A stretch of 64,000 nt of DNA, taken from assembly GCA_038225555.1 (NCBI GenBank), contig JBBRRB010000021.1:1-64000 (forward strand). The letters are read 5' to 3'. The stretch is from JANXQZ01 sp038225555. GTDB lineage: Bacteria; Acidobacteriota; Terriglobia; Bryobacterales; Bryobacteraceae. The number at the start of each line of letters is the position of its first letter. Position 1 is the stretch's first letter. A program made the translations under genes and the position numbers. Positions 49,621 through 58,283 of this stretch are shown here, piece by piece. The notes under the pieces were generated by a model. That model was not told where the DNA came from, ran no database searches, and worked only from the letters and a program-made list of their open reading frames with translations.

Positions 49621-50729
49621 GCCATCCGGCGACGGCTGGTCAGCGCATGATACAAGCCGAAGAACGTAGCAGCATTGATCATGCAGAAATAGAACGGCAG
49701 CATGATCGCCTTCGGTCGCAGCTTCACCACCGTCCCCAGCAGAGCGAAAACATAGAAGACGGCCTGCCCCGCGAAGAGGATCTGGTAAATGGGTTCGTTT
49801 AGTAAAAACAGGTTGGCGATCAGGGCGATGAGCATCCCGAAGGGCACCAGCAGTCGGCTAACCTTATGAGAAAGAAAGAAGAACAGGGGCAAAGGCAGAA
49901 GCGGGCGGAGCACGCCTTTAATCTCCCGCAGCTGTTGAAGATTCCCGGCCATGATGCGCACGCGCCGTCCGAAGCCGCTCATTTCCCGGGCTTCCTCGTA
50001 CACAATCGCCGCTGGTTCGTAGACGGCGCGATACCCTTTCGCCAGCACGGAGACCGGAATCACGTAATCGTCATTAATCGTTCCTGGAGGAGGGTAGGGA
50101 TATAGCTCTTTTCGGATCGCATGCAAGTGGCCGTGAGCCCCCAGATTGGACGATAACTCCGATTCCTGGATCTTCAGGAACGTCTCATACTTCCAATAGA
50201 CATCCTCAGACTTGCCGACATCGACTTCGTCAGCCTTTACCACCACGTATTTCCCGCTCACCGCGCCAACCTGCGGATCAGCGAAATTCGTCACTAGTTT
50301 GCGGACGGAATCGCGATAAAGCAGGGCGGCGGCATCTGAGAAGACTACGATTTCGCCTTTTAAGGTTTTAACCCCATCGTTCAGAATCGCGATCTTCCCC
50401 CGATTCACGGAGTAGTCCAAAACGCGAACCCGCTTCCCATCCTCGAAGCTCTTGGCAATTGCTGTAGTCCCGTCCGTAGGTCCGTCGCAAGCGATAACGA
50501 TCTCCATTTGCTTGGCCGGATAATCCAGGTCGAGACAGTTCTGGATTTTTTGCCCGATCATCTCGGCCTCATTGTAGGCCGGGATCAAAATTGAGATGAA
50601 CGGCGTGAAAGCCGCCTTCCGCACCGGGCGGTGGATAAATCGGCGGAGGATAACCAGCACCAGCGGATAGCCTAGGTAAGCATATAGAGGGAGCGCCAAC
50701 CCGGCCCAGAAGGCGATCTCCGCGATCAT
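49611..50729 (-). CDS. GT2-family glycosyltransferase with C-terminal membrane helices
   Basis: The 372-residue protein has an N-terminal membrane helix (AFWAGLALPLYAYLGYPLVL), a GT-A domain with ISILIPAYNEAEMIGQKIQN, IVIACDGPTDGTTAIAKS, VFSDAAALLYRDSV and INDDYVIPVSVLAKGY (metal-binding Asp and acceptor Asp). Several C-terminal helices follow (LPLFFFLSHKVSRLLVPFGM and later). The architecture is that of processive or polyprenyl-linked membrane GTs used in exopolysaccharide or cellulose-like synthesis. It overlaps the following GT4 gene. Confidence 0.88.
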   Translation of the reverse strand: MIAEIAFWAGLALPLYAYLGYPLVLVILRRFIHRPVRKAAFTPFISILIPAYNEAEMIGQKIQNCLDLDYPAKQMEIVIACDGPTDGTTAIAKSFEDGKRVRVLDYSVNRGKIAILNDGVKTLKGEIVVFSDAAALLYRDSVRKLVTNFADPQVGAVSGKYVVVKADEVDVGKSEDVYWKYETFLKIQESELSSNLGAHGHLHAIRKELYPYPPPGTINDDYVIPVSVLAKGYRAVYEPAAIVYEEAREMSGFGRRVRIMAGNLQQLREIKGVLRPLLPLPLFFFLSHKVSRLLVPFGMLIALIANLFLLNEPIYQILFAGQAVFYVFALLGTVVKLRPKAIMLPFYFCMINAATFFGLYHALTSRRRMAWK

Positions 50730-50783
50730 TTAGTGTGCCGCCTGAAAGCCGGCTGCAGCCAAGATTGGCTGCCCCACAGGACG

Positions 50784-51440
50784 CTAGATAGGTCGCGCAT
50801 CCACACAGAACAGCTTACCGACCACCTCGCAGCTCTCCACTCGGAAGCCCGCGTCCTGAATCATTTTAATCACCTGCGGCTTACGGAAGAAGTAAACCGG
50901 ACAACCCTGGATGTACTGCAAACGCACCTTTCTTACGGGCATTCGCCAAGTCCAGAATCGGGGCCAAGCTGACAGGAATTGGCCAGTTGTAATCGATCGA
51001 ATGTTTCGTAGACGCTCAGGAGGCTCCGTGATGTAATCCCAGAATCCGATGGCTATGGTCGTATCGAACTTCTGATCTGTTTTCCAGTTCAGAACATCGG
51101 TGTGGACGAACTCGCAGACCGCTTGCACGCCGTCCTGAGTTACCAGATTCTTGGCCAGCTTCAGCATCTCAGGAGCTACGTCGACCCCCGTCACGTGAGC
51201 TGCGCCATTCTTGGCAAACTCGGTGACAAAGCGCCCGGATCCGCAGCCGATGTCGCAGATTCGCTTTCCGTGCACATCGCCGGATTTTTGCATCACCCAG
51301 TCAAACCGCTGGTAGATATCCTTGCGGAGCCACTTGTCGAGAGCCCGTCCGATGACGCTCTTATTGCCGGTGTAGATTTTATCGAAATCGCCCGCGATGT
51401 CGTTCCAGAATCGGGCGACTTGCGGCATGTTGTCTTTCAT
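50784..51440 (-). CDS. SAM-dependent class I methyltransferase
   Basis: The 218-residue Rossmann-fold methyltransferase has motif I ICDIGCGSGRFVTEFAKNG, then VTGVDVAPEMLKLAKNL (motif II) and FDTTIAIGFWDYI (motif IV). ATG 51440 is chosen because it overlaps the deacetylase stop (ATGA); the frame stays open to 51686 but inside the deacetylase gene. It probably modifies a sugar or glycan of the operon product. Confidence 0.88.
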   Translation of the reverse strand: MKDNMPQVARFWNDIAGDFDKIYTGNKSVIGRALDKWLRKDIYQRFDWVMQKSGDVHGKRICDIGCGSGRFVTEFAKNGAAHVTGVDVAPEMLKLAKNLVTQDGVQAVCEFVHTDVLNWKTDQKFDTTIAIGFWDYITEPPERLRNIRSITTGQFLSAWPRFWTWRMPVRKVRLQYIQGCPVYFFRKPQVIKMIQDAGFRVESCEVVGKLFCVDARPI

Positions 51441-52300
51441 AGTTTTATAGTTTGCAATTCGCTCGCGTTTACGAGACCGCTGTCGCGAAAGCTGGTGAAA
51501 TGGCGCGAGCCGATTAGTTCCCTTAATCGCGCCGCCGTCTTGGAAAGATTGGTGTAATGCCTCAAACGGGATTTCAAACCCACTTGAATACGCGGCTGCT
51601 CGGGGTCCAATTCCCAAGGGTGAATGTAACAAATCACCGGCAGTCCTTCTTTCGCCAACTTCTTGAGTCCATACCGAGTGTACCAACTTGGCAGCATTCG
51701 CAGATAGCCGCCTCCGCCCAGCGGCAAATTCGGGCCATTTCCGATTCGAAATGTGGTCATAGGCGCTTCGACGATCGGACCAGAACCCGTCATAATCTGA
51801 AAAGGCGCCCTCGGCGCGTCCGGCATTCCATAAGTATCGTGCCTTACCGGGAAAACGCTCGAGTCATAGCGGATCCCTGTTTCGGCAAGAATGTCCAGAG
51901 CCCAGGCCGATTTTGAAACGATCGAAAAGCTGGGTGCCCGATATCCATACACCGCTTGACCCGACGCCTGCTCAATGCAATCCCTCGCTAAGATTGTATC
52001 GGCACGAAACTCCTCGGGCGTTAGGGTATATACCAAACGATGCCAATAAGAGTGGCTCCCTATCTCGTGCCCGCGAGCCGAGATCTGCCGCACCAGGCGC
52101 GGAAACCGTTCTGCCACCCATCCCAGCACGAAAAACGTGCCTTTCACGTTGGTCTCGTCGAAAAGATCGAGTATGCGGTTTGTATTAGCCTCCACCCGGG
52201 AGGGGAACTTACTCCACTCGTCACGCGAAACGACCCCTGAAAAAGCCTCCACGTGGAAGTAATCTTCCACATCGACCGACAAAACGCTATCCGCTGGCAT
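51437..52300 (-). CDS. Polysaccharide deacetylase, XrtA-associated type (NodB domain)
   Basis: The 287-residue protein starts SVLSVDVEDYFHVEAFSG, the entry motif of the exosortase-associated polysaccharide deacetylase family, with Asp-Asp/His metal ligands around VDVEDYF and GHEIGSHSYWHR. YGYRAPSFSI and ICYIHPWELDPEQPR supply the remaining catalytic residues. It leads the minus-strand EPS operon. It would deacetylate an exopolysaccharide in the periplasm. No exosortase or PEP-CTERM protein is in the window. Confidence 0.9.
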   Translation of the reverse strand: MPADSVLSVDVEDYFHVEAFSGVVSRDEWSKFPSRVEANTNRILDLFDETNVKGTFFVLGWVAERFPRLVRQISARGHEIGSHSYWHRLVYTLTPEEFRADTILARDCIEQASGQAVYGYRAPSFSIVSKSAWALDILAETGIRYDSSVFPVRHDTYGMPDAPRAPFQIMTGSGPIVEAPMTTFRIGNGPNLPLGGGGYLRMLPSWYTRYGLKKLAKEGLPVICYIHPWELDPEQPRIQVGLKSRLRHYTNLSKTAARLRELIGSRHFTSFRDSGLVNASELQTIKL

Positions 52301-52382
52301 GCACGCAAGGAGTCCTTCTTCATATTACTGTGAAAACGGTTACACGTTCTCTCATGTGGAATAATTGCTATTCGGACAAAAC

Positions 52383-53240
52383 ATGAAATTCCTTACTTTT
52401 CAACGTTCCGGTGAGAAACCCGAGCCGGGTGTACTGATGCAAGAGAATGTAGTTTCCCTCGCCGGAGCCGGTTTTCCCGATCTCCTGAGCGTGCTCGCCG
52501 GGGGTGCCCAGGCGAAGGCAAAAGCGGAAAACTGGATTTACCAACCACCGGCCAGCGCCGTTTTCCCGCTTTCCTCGATCAAAATTTTGGCCCCAGTTCC
52601 TCGCCCCCCCAAATTTGTCTGCGTCGGCCTTAATTATCGCGACCACGCGATCGAATCGAATATGGCGATTCCAACGGTGCCCACGATTTTCACCAAATTC
52701 CCCAGTTGCGTCATCGCGTCTGGGGAGAACATCGTTCTCCCGAAAAACTCAAGTCAGCCGGATTACGAGGCTGAGCTGGCATTCGTCATCGGAACGGGCG
52801 GCCGTCACATCGCGGCTGAAAATTGGAAAGATCACGTATTCGGCTGCACCATCGTCAACGACGTCAGCGCGCGAGACGTTCAACTGGCCACCTCCCAATG
52901 GGTGATGGGCAAGTCGTTCGATACGTTCGCTCCCATGGGTCCATATCTCGTTACCATGGACGAAATAGCCGATCCGCACAACCTAAAAATAAGCCTGAGT
53001 ATTGACGGGGAGACCCTACAAGACTCGAACACGCGTGAACTGATCTTCAAGATTCCCGATCTGGTTGCCTTCCTTTCCAGCGTGTTCACGCTTGAGCCTG
53101 GCGACGTGGTGTCCACCGGAACTCCGTCCGGGGTCGGATTCGCGCGCAAGCCGCCGCGCTATTTGAAAGCCGGGGACAACGTAACTGTGAGTATCGAAGG
53201 ACTCGGGGAACTGCGCAATCCGGTAGTCGCGGAGAAGTAG
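52383..53240 (+). CDS. Fumarylacetoacetate hydrolase-family protein
   Basis: The 285-residue protein has the FAH C-terminal fold. FVCVGLNYRDHAIESN precedes the metal-binding DYEAELAFVIGTGGR (Glu-x-Glu), GCTIVNDVSARDVQ, KSFDTFAPMGPYLV and VVSTGTPSGVGFARKPP. Family members cleave C-C bonds of beta-diketo acids such as fumarylpyruvate and 2-keto-3-deoxy sugars. ATG 52383 gives the normal N-terminus. It is 10 bp upstream of the oligogalacturonate lyase-like gene, which may mean a uronate-degradation role. Confidence 0.92.
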   Translation: MKFLTFQRSGEKPEPGVLMQENVVSLAGAGFPDLLSVLAGGAQAKAKAENWIYQPPASAVFPLSSIKILAPVPRPPKFVCVGLNYRDHAIESNMAIPTVPTIFTKFPSCVIASGENIVLPKNSSQPDYEAELAFVIGTGGRHIAAENWKDHVFGCTIVNDVSARDVQLATSQWVMGKSFDTFAPMGPYLVTMDEIADPHNLKISLSIDGETLQDSNTRELIFKIPDLVAFLSSVFTLEPGDVVSTGTPSGVGFARKPPRYLKAGDNVTVSIEGLGELRNPVVAEK

Positions 53241-53250
53241 AGATTCGCGG

Positions 53251-54363
53251 GTGAAGGGGTCCATTTCTCCGTCCGAGACTTCGACGTTCAACGATCCGGA
53301 GACGGGTGCGCTCGTTTACCAGATCACAAATCATCCGTCCATCAATCACCCGACTTACTTTCTGCAGAGTTCGTTCACGCCCGATGGCCGGTACATTGTG
53401 TTCACCTCGTATCGTACGGGCACCCCGCAACTTTTTGAAGCTGGGTTCCCGGACGGCGACCTTCGTCAGCTCACCGATAGGGCTGCCATTCAACCTTTTT
53501 CGCCGGCAATCCATCCCGACGGCGCATCGGTGTACTTCGTTCGGGGCGGCGCAATCTGGCGCATCGATCGTCCCACGCTGGTGGAAGATCGGGTAGTCGA
53601 GTTCGCAGGTGCGCAACTGGGTGAATGCTCGCTCGGTGCTGGCGGCGAGTGGATCACCGCAGCGATCCGGCAAGGCCACACGCAGGGAGTCGCGGTGGGA
53701 CGTGCGGACGGATCGGGGTGGCGCGTGATTCCCTTCGAGCGGACCGTGATCCACCCGCAATTCCATCCTCTCGATCCGGAATGGTTGATTTTTGCGGGCG
53801 ACCCGGCCCCGCGGATGTTTCGAGTCCGCCGGGATGGCTCCGGCCTGGAGTGTCTCCATCAGCACGGCAACGACGAATTCGTCGTGCACGAGACTTTTCT
53901 GGGAGCCACGGGGGATATCGTGTACGTGGTTTGGCCTTTCGCGCTCCGGCGCATGAACTGGAAAACGCTCCAAATTTCCACGTTGTCGGAATTCAACGCC
54001 TGGCATATTGCCGCCAACCGAGCCGGCACTCAGGTTCTTTGCGATACGAATCACCCGGATGAGGGACTCTTCCTGATCGATGTTGCCACCGGCCAGCGCA
54101 GGAAAATTTGCCAGTCCGGGGCAAGTAGCCAGGGTTCCCAGTGGAGCACGTCGCGGTACGCCTTGAAGGAGGATTTCGAAGCGGCGCGGAGCGGTGCGAA
54201 AGAAAATCTTAGTTGGATGGAAACGCCGGCTGATTCGGTCTACGGGCCGCAGTGGACGCACCCCCATCCGTCGTTTTCGCAAGACGAGCGATTTGTGGCT
54301 TTCGCCAGCGATAGAACCGGCCACACCCAGGTCTATGTCGCGCGACTCTCTTTCCCTCAGTGA
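53251..54363 (+). CDS. Oligogalacturonate lyase-like beta-propeller (PL22/TolB-like)
   Basis: The 370-residue protein is a TolB-type propeller with repeats such as FTPDGRYIVFTSYRTG, AIHPDGASVYFVRGG, FHPLDPEWLIFAGDPAPRMF and SFSQDERFVAFASDRTG. The N-terminal PSETSTFNDPETGALVYQIT followed by HPTYFLQSSFTPDG closely follows oligogalacturonide lyases of PL22, which convert unsaturated digalacturonate to 5-keto-4-deoxyuronate. The start is GTG 53251. No signal peptide is present, as expected for cytoplasmic PL22 enzymes. The pairing with an FAH-family gene would fit pectin use, but homologues of unknown substrate also exist. Confidence 0.75.
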   Translation: MKGSISPSETSTFNDPETGALVYQITNHPSINHPTYFLQSSFTPDGRYIVFTSYRTGTPQLFEAGFPDGDLRQLTDRAAIQPFSPAIHPDGASVYFVRGGAIWRIDRPTLVEDRVVEFAGAQLGECSLGAGGEWITAAIRQGHTQGVAVGRADGSGWRVIPFERTVIHPQFHPLDPEWLIFAGDPAPRMFRVRRDGSGLECLHQHGNDEFVVHETFLGATGDIVYVVWPFALRRMNWKTLQISTLSEFNAWHIAANRAGTQVLCDTNHPDEGLFLIDVATGQRRKICQSGASSQGSQWSTSRYALKEDFEAARSGAKENLSWMETPADSVYGPQWTHPHPSFSQDERFVAFASDRTGHTQVYVARLSFPQ

Positions 54364-54472
54364 TTACTCCGTCCGCCGTTTGCCGGGTCGGCTGCAAGAG
54401 TAGACGCGAGAGCTTCTTAAGACTGTTGAACCGGTCGGATCGTAGTGTAAATTTAAATTGACGGAGCCACGT

Positions 54473-55393
54473 ATGCCCGACCTCTCTCTTGTCGAAGATG
54501 TGCGCAGCGGATTAACCACCACGGAGTCCGATTTCATCGAGCGGGCTCAGCACGACGGCAAACTTTATATTCATCAACCCTGTGAGCTTTACTCGGAGGA
54601 GAACCACGAAGCCTGGCGCAAGCTTTTCGCCCGCATGGCTCCACGCTGGCAAAAATACGGGAACCGGCATTTCCGGAAGGGAATCGAATCGCTGTGCCTC
54701 AATCCCGAAAGGGTGCCCCGTTTGGAGGATGTGAATCGGTTTCTTCACCCGCTCACCGGGTTTCAAGCTAAGCCGGTGAGCGGTTATGTTCCCGCATTTC
54801 TCTTCTTCGATTGCCTTCGAAACCGCGAATTTCCGACAACGATTACGATACGACGATCAGACAAGCTGGATTACTTGCCTGAACCTGACATCTTCCATGA
54901 CATCGCAGGCCACGTGCCGATGCATACGGATAAACATTTCGCCGAAACGCTGGTGCGATTCGGGGAGTGCGCCCATACTGCGGCCGACCTCGTGTCCGGA
55001 ATTCGGGATGAAGAGACCAGAGTGCATTGCCTTACCAGCATCATCAAGGCCATGGCCCGGTTTTTCTGGTTCACGGTGGAGTTTGGGCTCATGCGAGAGA
55101 ACGGCGCTCTCAAGGTTTATGGCAGCGGACTGCTCAGTTCTTATGGGGAAATCGCTCATGCAATCGAATCGCCCGAAGTCCAGCGATTTCCGATCCACTT
55201 GGGCTGGGCAATCAATCAAAGCTTTGAGATCCATCACTATCAGCCTTTATTGTTCGTCGTGGAGTCATTCGATCACTTATTCAGCCTGGTGGATGAGTTA
55301 GAAAAATGGATGAAGGACGGGAAGTTGAATAACGTCGCGCCCGGAGAACCTGCCGTAAATGAGCGAGATCTGGCGAGTTTCCTGAAAACTTAA
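54473..55393 (+). CDS. phhA: Phenylalanine 4-monooxygenase (biopterin-dependent aromatic amino acid hydroxylase)
   Basis: The 306-residue enzyme holds the non-heme iron triad: His142 and His147 in IFHDIAGHVPMHTD and Glu203 in WFTVEFGLMR. SGYVPAFLFFDCLRNREFPT is the conserved pre-iron segment and LPEPDIFHDIAGH the catalytic core. No N-terminal ACT domain is present, as in the bacterial form. ATG 54473 follows GGAG at 7 bp; an in-frame TTG at 54458 is less likely. The pterin carbinolamine dehydratase gene (phhB) is not next to it. It makes tyrosine from phenylalanine. Confidence 0.93.
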   Translation: MPDLSLVEDVRSGLTTTESDFIERAQHDGKLYIHQPCELYSEENHEAWRKLFARMAPRWQKYGNRHFRKGIESLCLNPERVPRLEDVNRFLHPLTGFQAKPVSGYVPAFLFFDCLRNREFPTTITIRRSDKLDYLPEPDIFHDIAGHVPMHTDKHFAETLVRFGECAHTAADLVSGIRDEETRVHCLTSIIKAMARFFWFTVEFGLMRENGALKVYGSGLLSSYGEIAHAIESPEVQRFPIHLGWAINQSFEIHHYQPLLFVVESFDHLFSLVDELEKWMKDGKLNNVAPGEPAVNERDLASFLKT

Positions 55394-55445
55394 GAGCGAG
55401 CAGTCGGCTTGGCATGCTAACATGTTGTTTTAATTGGTTTTGCGA

Positions 55446-55772
55446 ATGGCTGCCGTCAAACTAATCGTAATTTATCCGCGTCCCTTGGACGAAGAAGCGT
55501 TCGAAGAGGCGTACCGCGCTGAGCACTTGCCTATGGCCGAGGAGAAGCTGAAAGGCATGACTCGTCTGGTCGCGACGAAGGTTCTTCACTCGCCTCAAGG
55601 CAAAGTGGCCGCCTACCGTTTGGCCGAGATTCACTTTTCGTCCATGGCGGATTTGACTGCATGTACCGAGTCGGATGGCGGTAAGCAGGTCTTGGATAAC
55701 GCGGTGAAGCTTTCGACGGGAGGAACGCCCATCCTCCTTGTCTGCGAAGAACAGTCTTTTGTGTATTGGTAA
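55446..55772 (+). CDS. EthD-family protein
   Basis: The 108-residue ferredoxin-like alpha-beta protein has KLIVIYPRPLDEEAFEEAYR, HLPMAEEKLKGMTRLVATKV and LAEIHFSSMADLTACTES, the order of EthD dimeric alpha-beta barrels. EthD-type proteins are linked to aromatic or ether degradation, but the family is broad. ATG 55446 is chosen over an upstream frame that opens at 55434. Its stop codon lies in the first repeat of the Fic operator. Confidence 0.85.
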   Translation: MAAVKLIVIYPRPLDEEAFEEAYRAEHLPMAEEKLKGMTRLVATKVLHSPQGKVAAYRLAEIHFSSMADLTACTESDGGKQVLDNAVKLSTGGTPILLVCEEQSFVYW

Positions 55773-55830
55773 CGAAAGAAAAACGCGTTATCCTTTCGTT
55801 ATGCTAAACCTAACGAAAGAAACTTTCGTT
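55770..55830. promoter_or_regulatory. Four-copy AACGAAAG inverted-repeat array over the Fic start codon
   Basis: AACGAAAG occurs at 55771-55778 and 55812-55819, and its reverse complement CTTTCGTT at 55793-55800 and 55823-55830. They form two inverted pairs with 14- and 3-base centres. ATG 55801 of the Fic gene starts directly after the second copy. The arrangement is that of a repressor site blocking transcription or translation initiation, probably recognised by the winged-helix C-terminus of the Fic protein itself; that recogniser is inference. Confidence 0.68.
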
Positions 55831-57009
55831 GAGCTTCCAAAGTACCCATCCCGCCTAGGCGAATATGTCACTACGGTGTTCGGCAATGAAAAGGTACGCG
55901 CTTTCGTTCCTCCGCCCCTACCGCCGGTGCCCCCAGCCGAACTTACGGATTTCCAGTTACTTTTGGAACAGGCCAATCAGTCTCTAGGCCGTCTGGACGG
56001 CTTGGCTTCCGTCTTGCCCGGACTGCCCCTTCTCATCTACATGTACGTCAGAAAGGAGGCGGTGCTCTCATCTCAAATAGAGGGAACACAATCGTCTCTT
56101 TCAGATTTGCTCCTGTTCGAAGATGCCGAAGTCCCAGGCGTTCCCCTGGACGATGTTCAGGAGGTCTCGAACTATGTTGCGGCCATGGAGCATGGGCTCC
56201 GGCGCATTCGGGAGGGCTTTCCGCTTTCGCTTCGGCTCATTCGAGAAATTCATGAAGTCCTGCTCTCGGAGGGTCGAGGAAGCGACAAGACGCCGGGAGA
56301 ATTTCGTATAAGTCAGAACTGGATTGGCGGCTCGCGGCCTGCGAACGCCCATTTTGTTCCTCCTCCCCCAGAAAGGGTAATCGATTGTCTAGGCGCCCTC
56401 GAACTTTTCCTGCACAAGGATGACCCTACCTTACCGCTTCTGGTGAAAGCTGGATTGGTTCACGTTCAATTCGAGACCATCCACCCTTTCCTGGACGGAA
56501 ACGGACGCCTGGGGCGCCTGCTGATCACATTTCTCCTCTGCGCCTCCCAAACGCTGCATGAGCCAATTCTTTACCTGAGCCTCTACTTCAAAACGAATCG
56601 GGAACAATATTACAAGCTTCTCGACCGGTTCCGCACGCACGGCGACTGGGAATCGTGGCTTCGCTTTTTCTTGAGCGGTGTGAAGGCTACAGCGGATCAA
56701 GGCGCCGAGACCGCTCGCCAGATGCTCCGGTTATTTGAAACGGACCGGGAGCGAATCGAGACTCTTGGGCGGGCGGCGCCGTTGGTTCACCGGGTGCACG
56801 CCTATCTGCAAAAGAAACCGATCCTGTCGATTCCCATGGCGGCAGCACAGTTGAAGATATCCGCTCCCACCATGGCTAAGTCAATCCAGCACTTACAGAA
56901 ACTCGGGCTGATTCGCGAGACAACCGGCCGCGCACGCCACCGACAGTTCGTCTATTTCGAGTACCTGGCGCTCCTCAATCAAGACACGGAGCCGTTGCCT
57001 CCTCGATGA
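55801..57009 (+). CDS. Fic-family protein AMPylase with C-terminal winged helix
   Basis: The 402-residue protein is a class II Fic enzyme. The inhibitory helix S90-S91-Q92-I93-E94-G95 lies upstream of the Fic core, whose signature HPFLDGNGRLGR occupies residues 228-239. A Fic_N segment (about 1-80, with a PPPLPPVPP loop) precedes it and a winged-helix DNA-binding region (about 330-395; MAAAQLKISAPTMAKSIQHL, GLIRETTGRARHRQFVYF) follows. Fic proteins transfer AMP to target proteins. The operator array over its start suggests autoregulation. It is followed by truA with a 4-bp overlap. Confidence 0.94.
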   Translation: MLNLTKETFVELPKYPSRLGEYVTTVFGNEKVRAFVPPPLPPVPPAELTDFQLLLEQANQSLGRLDGLASVLPGLPLLIYMYVRKEAVLSSQIEGTQSSLSDLLLFEDAEVPGVPLDDVQEVSNYVAAMEHGLRRIREGFPLSLRLIREIHEVLLSEGRGSDKTPGEFRISQNWIGGSRPANAHFVPPPPERVIDCLGALELFLHKDDPTLPLLVKAGLVHVQFETIHPFLDGNGRLGRLLITFLLCASQTLHEPILYLSLYFKTNREQYYKLLDRFRTHGDWESWLRFFLSGVKATADQGAETARQMLRLFETDRERIETLGRAAPLVHRVHAYLQKKPILSIPMAAAQLKISAPTMAKSIQHLQKLGLIRETTGRARHRQFVYFEYLALLNQDTEPLPPR

Positions 57010-57758
57010 CCACCTGGAAACTGACTCTTGAATACGACGGAACCCGCTACAGCGGGTGGCAAGAGCAGAAGAACGCCAGAACTGTAATGGCCGAATTGCG
57101 CCGTGCTGCGGAGGACTACTTCGGCGGAGGGGTGGAATTGCAAGGTTCCGGCCGCACCGATGCGGGTGTACACGCCTTGGCTCAAGTAGTGCATCTGAGA
57201 ACCGAGTCCAAGGCGACGCGTCAGCCTCGGGATGTCATGCGTGGTCTGAACGACCGGCTTCCAGTGGATGTTGTGGTGTATGAAGCAGAGCCCGCTTCCA
57301 ATCGGTTCCACGCCCGTCACGATGCAGTGGCGCGGATTTACCGCTATCAAATATCCACCCGCAAAACGGCGTTTTCGAAGAAGTATGTCTGGTGGGTGAA
57401 AGACGAGCTGGATGTTCCGCTGATGGAACAAGCGGCGGCGATGCTGGAAGGCCGTCACGATTTTCTGTGTTTCCGGGCGGCGGATGCGGCGCGGCCGGAC
57501 GAGTCGACTATCGTCGTAGTGGAAGGTGCCCGCATCGAACTGCATGACAACCTGATCGTCTTCAGGATTGAAGCCTCGCATTACCTCTGGCGCATGGTGC
57601 GGCGCGTGGTGGGAGTGCTGGTGAAGCTCGGCAAACACGAGATTAAGCTGGATGATTTCGAACAGCTGCTGGCCGCCCGCTGCGACCCGCGCCTGGATGT
57701 GGCCGCGTGGACCGCGCCATCATCAGGGCTGTTCCTGGAGGAAGTCCGGTATCGGTAG
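57006..57758 (+). CDS. truA: tRNA pseudouridine(38-40) synthase TruA
   Basis: The 250-residue enzyme has the catalytic Asp52 in GSGRTDAGVHALAQVVHL, KLTLEYDGTRYSGWQ at the N-terminus and IEASHYLWRMVRRVVGVLVK near the C-terminus. It isomerises uridines in the anticodon arm of many tRNAs. ATG 57006 overlaps the Fic stop, linking a tRNA gene with a Fic gene in one transcript. Length is normal for the family (about 250-270). Confidence 0.95.
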   Translation: MTTWKLTLEYDGTRYSGWQEQKNARTVMAELRRAAEDYFGGGVELQGSGRTDAGVHALAQVVHLRTESKATRQPRDVMRGLNDRLPVDVVVYEAEPASNRFHARHDAVARIYRYQISTRKTAFSKKYVWWVKDELDVPLMEQAAAMLEGRHDFLCFRAADAARPDESTIVVVEGARIELHDNLIVFRIEASHYLWRMVRRVVGVLVKLGKHEIKLDDFEQLLAARCDPRLDVAAWTAPSSGLFLEEVRYR

Positions 57759-57760
57759 TC

Positions 57761-58207
57761 CTACGAAAGTTTCGAACGCACCCGCTCGCTCATGATCTTC
57801 CCATCCACTCGCTGACCGGCCAGCTTAGCTTGCGCCGCTTTCATCACCACTCCCATCTGCTTTAGCGACGAGATGCCGGTTTCCGCGATAGCGGCGGCGA
57901 TGGCTGCGTCAATCTCCTCGCTCGAGGCGGCGGCGGGCATATACGTTTCGATCAGCTTCAGCTCGGCCTCTTCTTTGTCGGCGAGTTCGGGACGGTCGCC
58001 CTTGCGAAACATGTCGGCCGAATCGCGGCGCTGCTTCATCAGCGAGTTAAGGATCTGCATCTCGGAAGCTTCGTCGAGCGGCTTCATCGAATCTACTTCC
58101 TGCTTCTTCAACGCCGTCTTGATCATGCGTATGGCACTTAGCCGCGCTTCGTCTTTCGCACGCATCGCGGCTACCATGTCCGTCTGAATCCGATCAAGTA
58201 AGGCCAT
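57761..58207 (-). CDS. GatB/YqeY-domain protein
   Basis: The 148-residue protein has the tRNA-binding YqeY fold: IQTDMVAAMRAKDEARLSAI, RMIKTALKKQEVD, LNSLMKQRRDSADMFRKGDR and LIETYMPAAASSEEIDAAI. It matches the YqeY family in length and is probably a tRNA-interacting protein. It is convergent with truA and diverges from the aminotransferase gene. Confidence 0.92.
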   Translation of the reverse strand: MALLDRIQTDMVAAMRAKDEARLSAIRMIKTALKKQEVDSMKPLDEASEMQILNSLMKQRRDSADMFRKGDRPELADKEEAELKLIETYMPAAASSEEIDAAIAAAIAETGISSLKQMGVVMKAAQAKLAGQRVDGKIMSERVRSKLS

Positions 58208-58283
58208 TACGCGATCCTACCATTGCTATTTCGCTTTATGATCGCAGACAGCCCGTCTGATATCCTAAAGCTTAAAAAGCCTC

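Noticed and set aside
53086..54324. Long minus-strand frame of about 410 codons opposite the oligogalacturonate lyase-like gene
   Set aside because: The plus-strand propeller has clear repeats and coding bias; the antisense product has no recognisable features.
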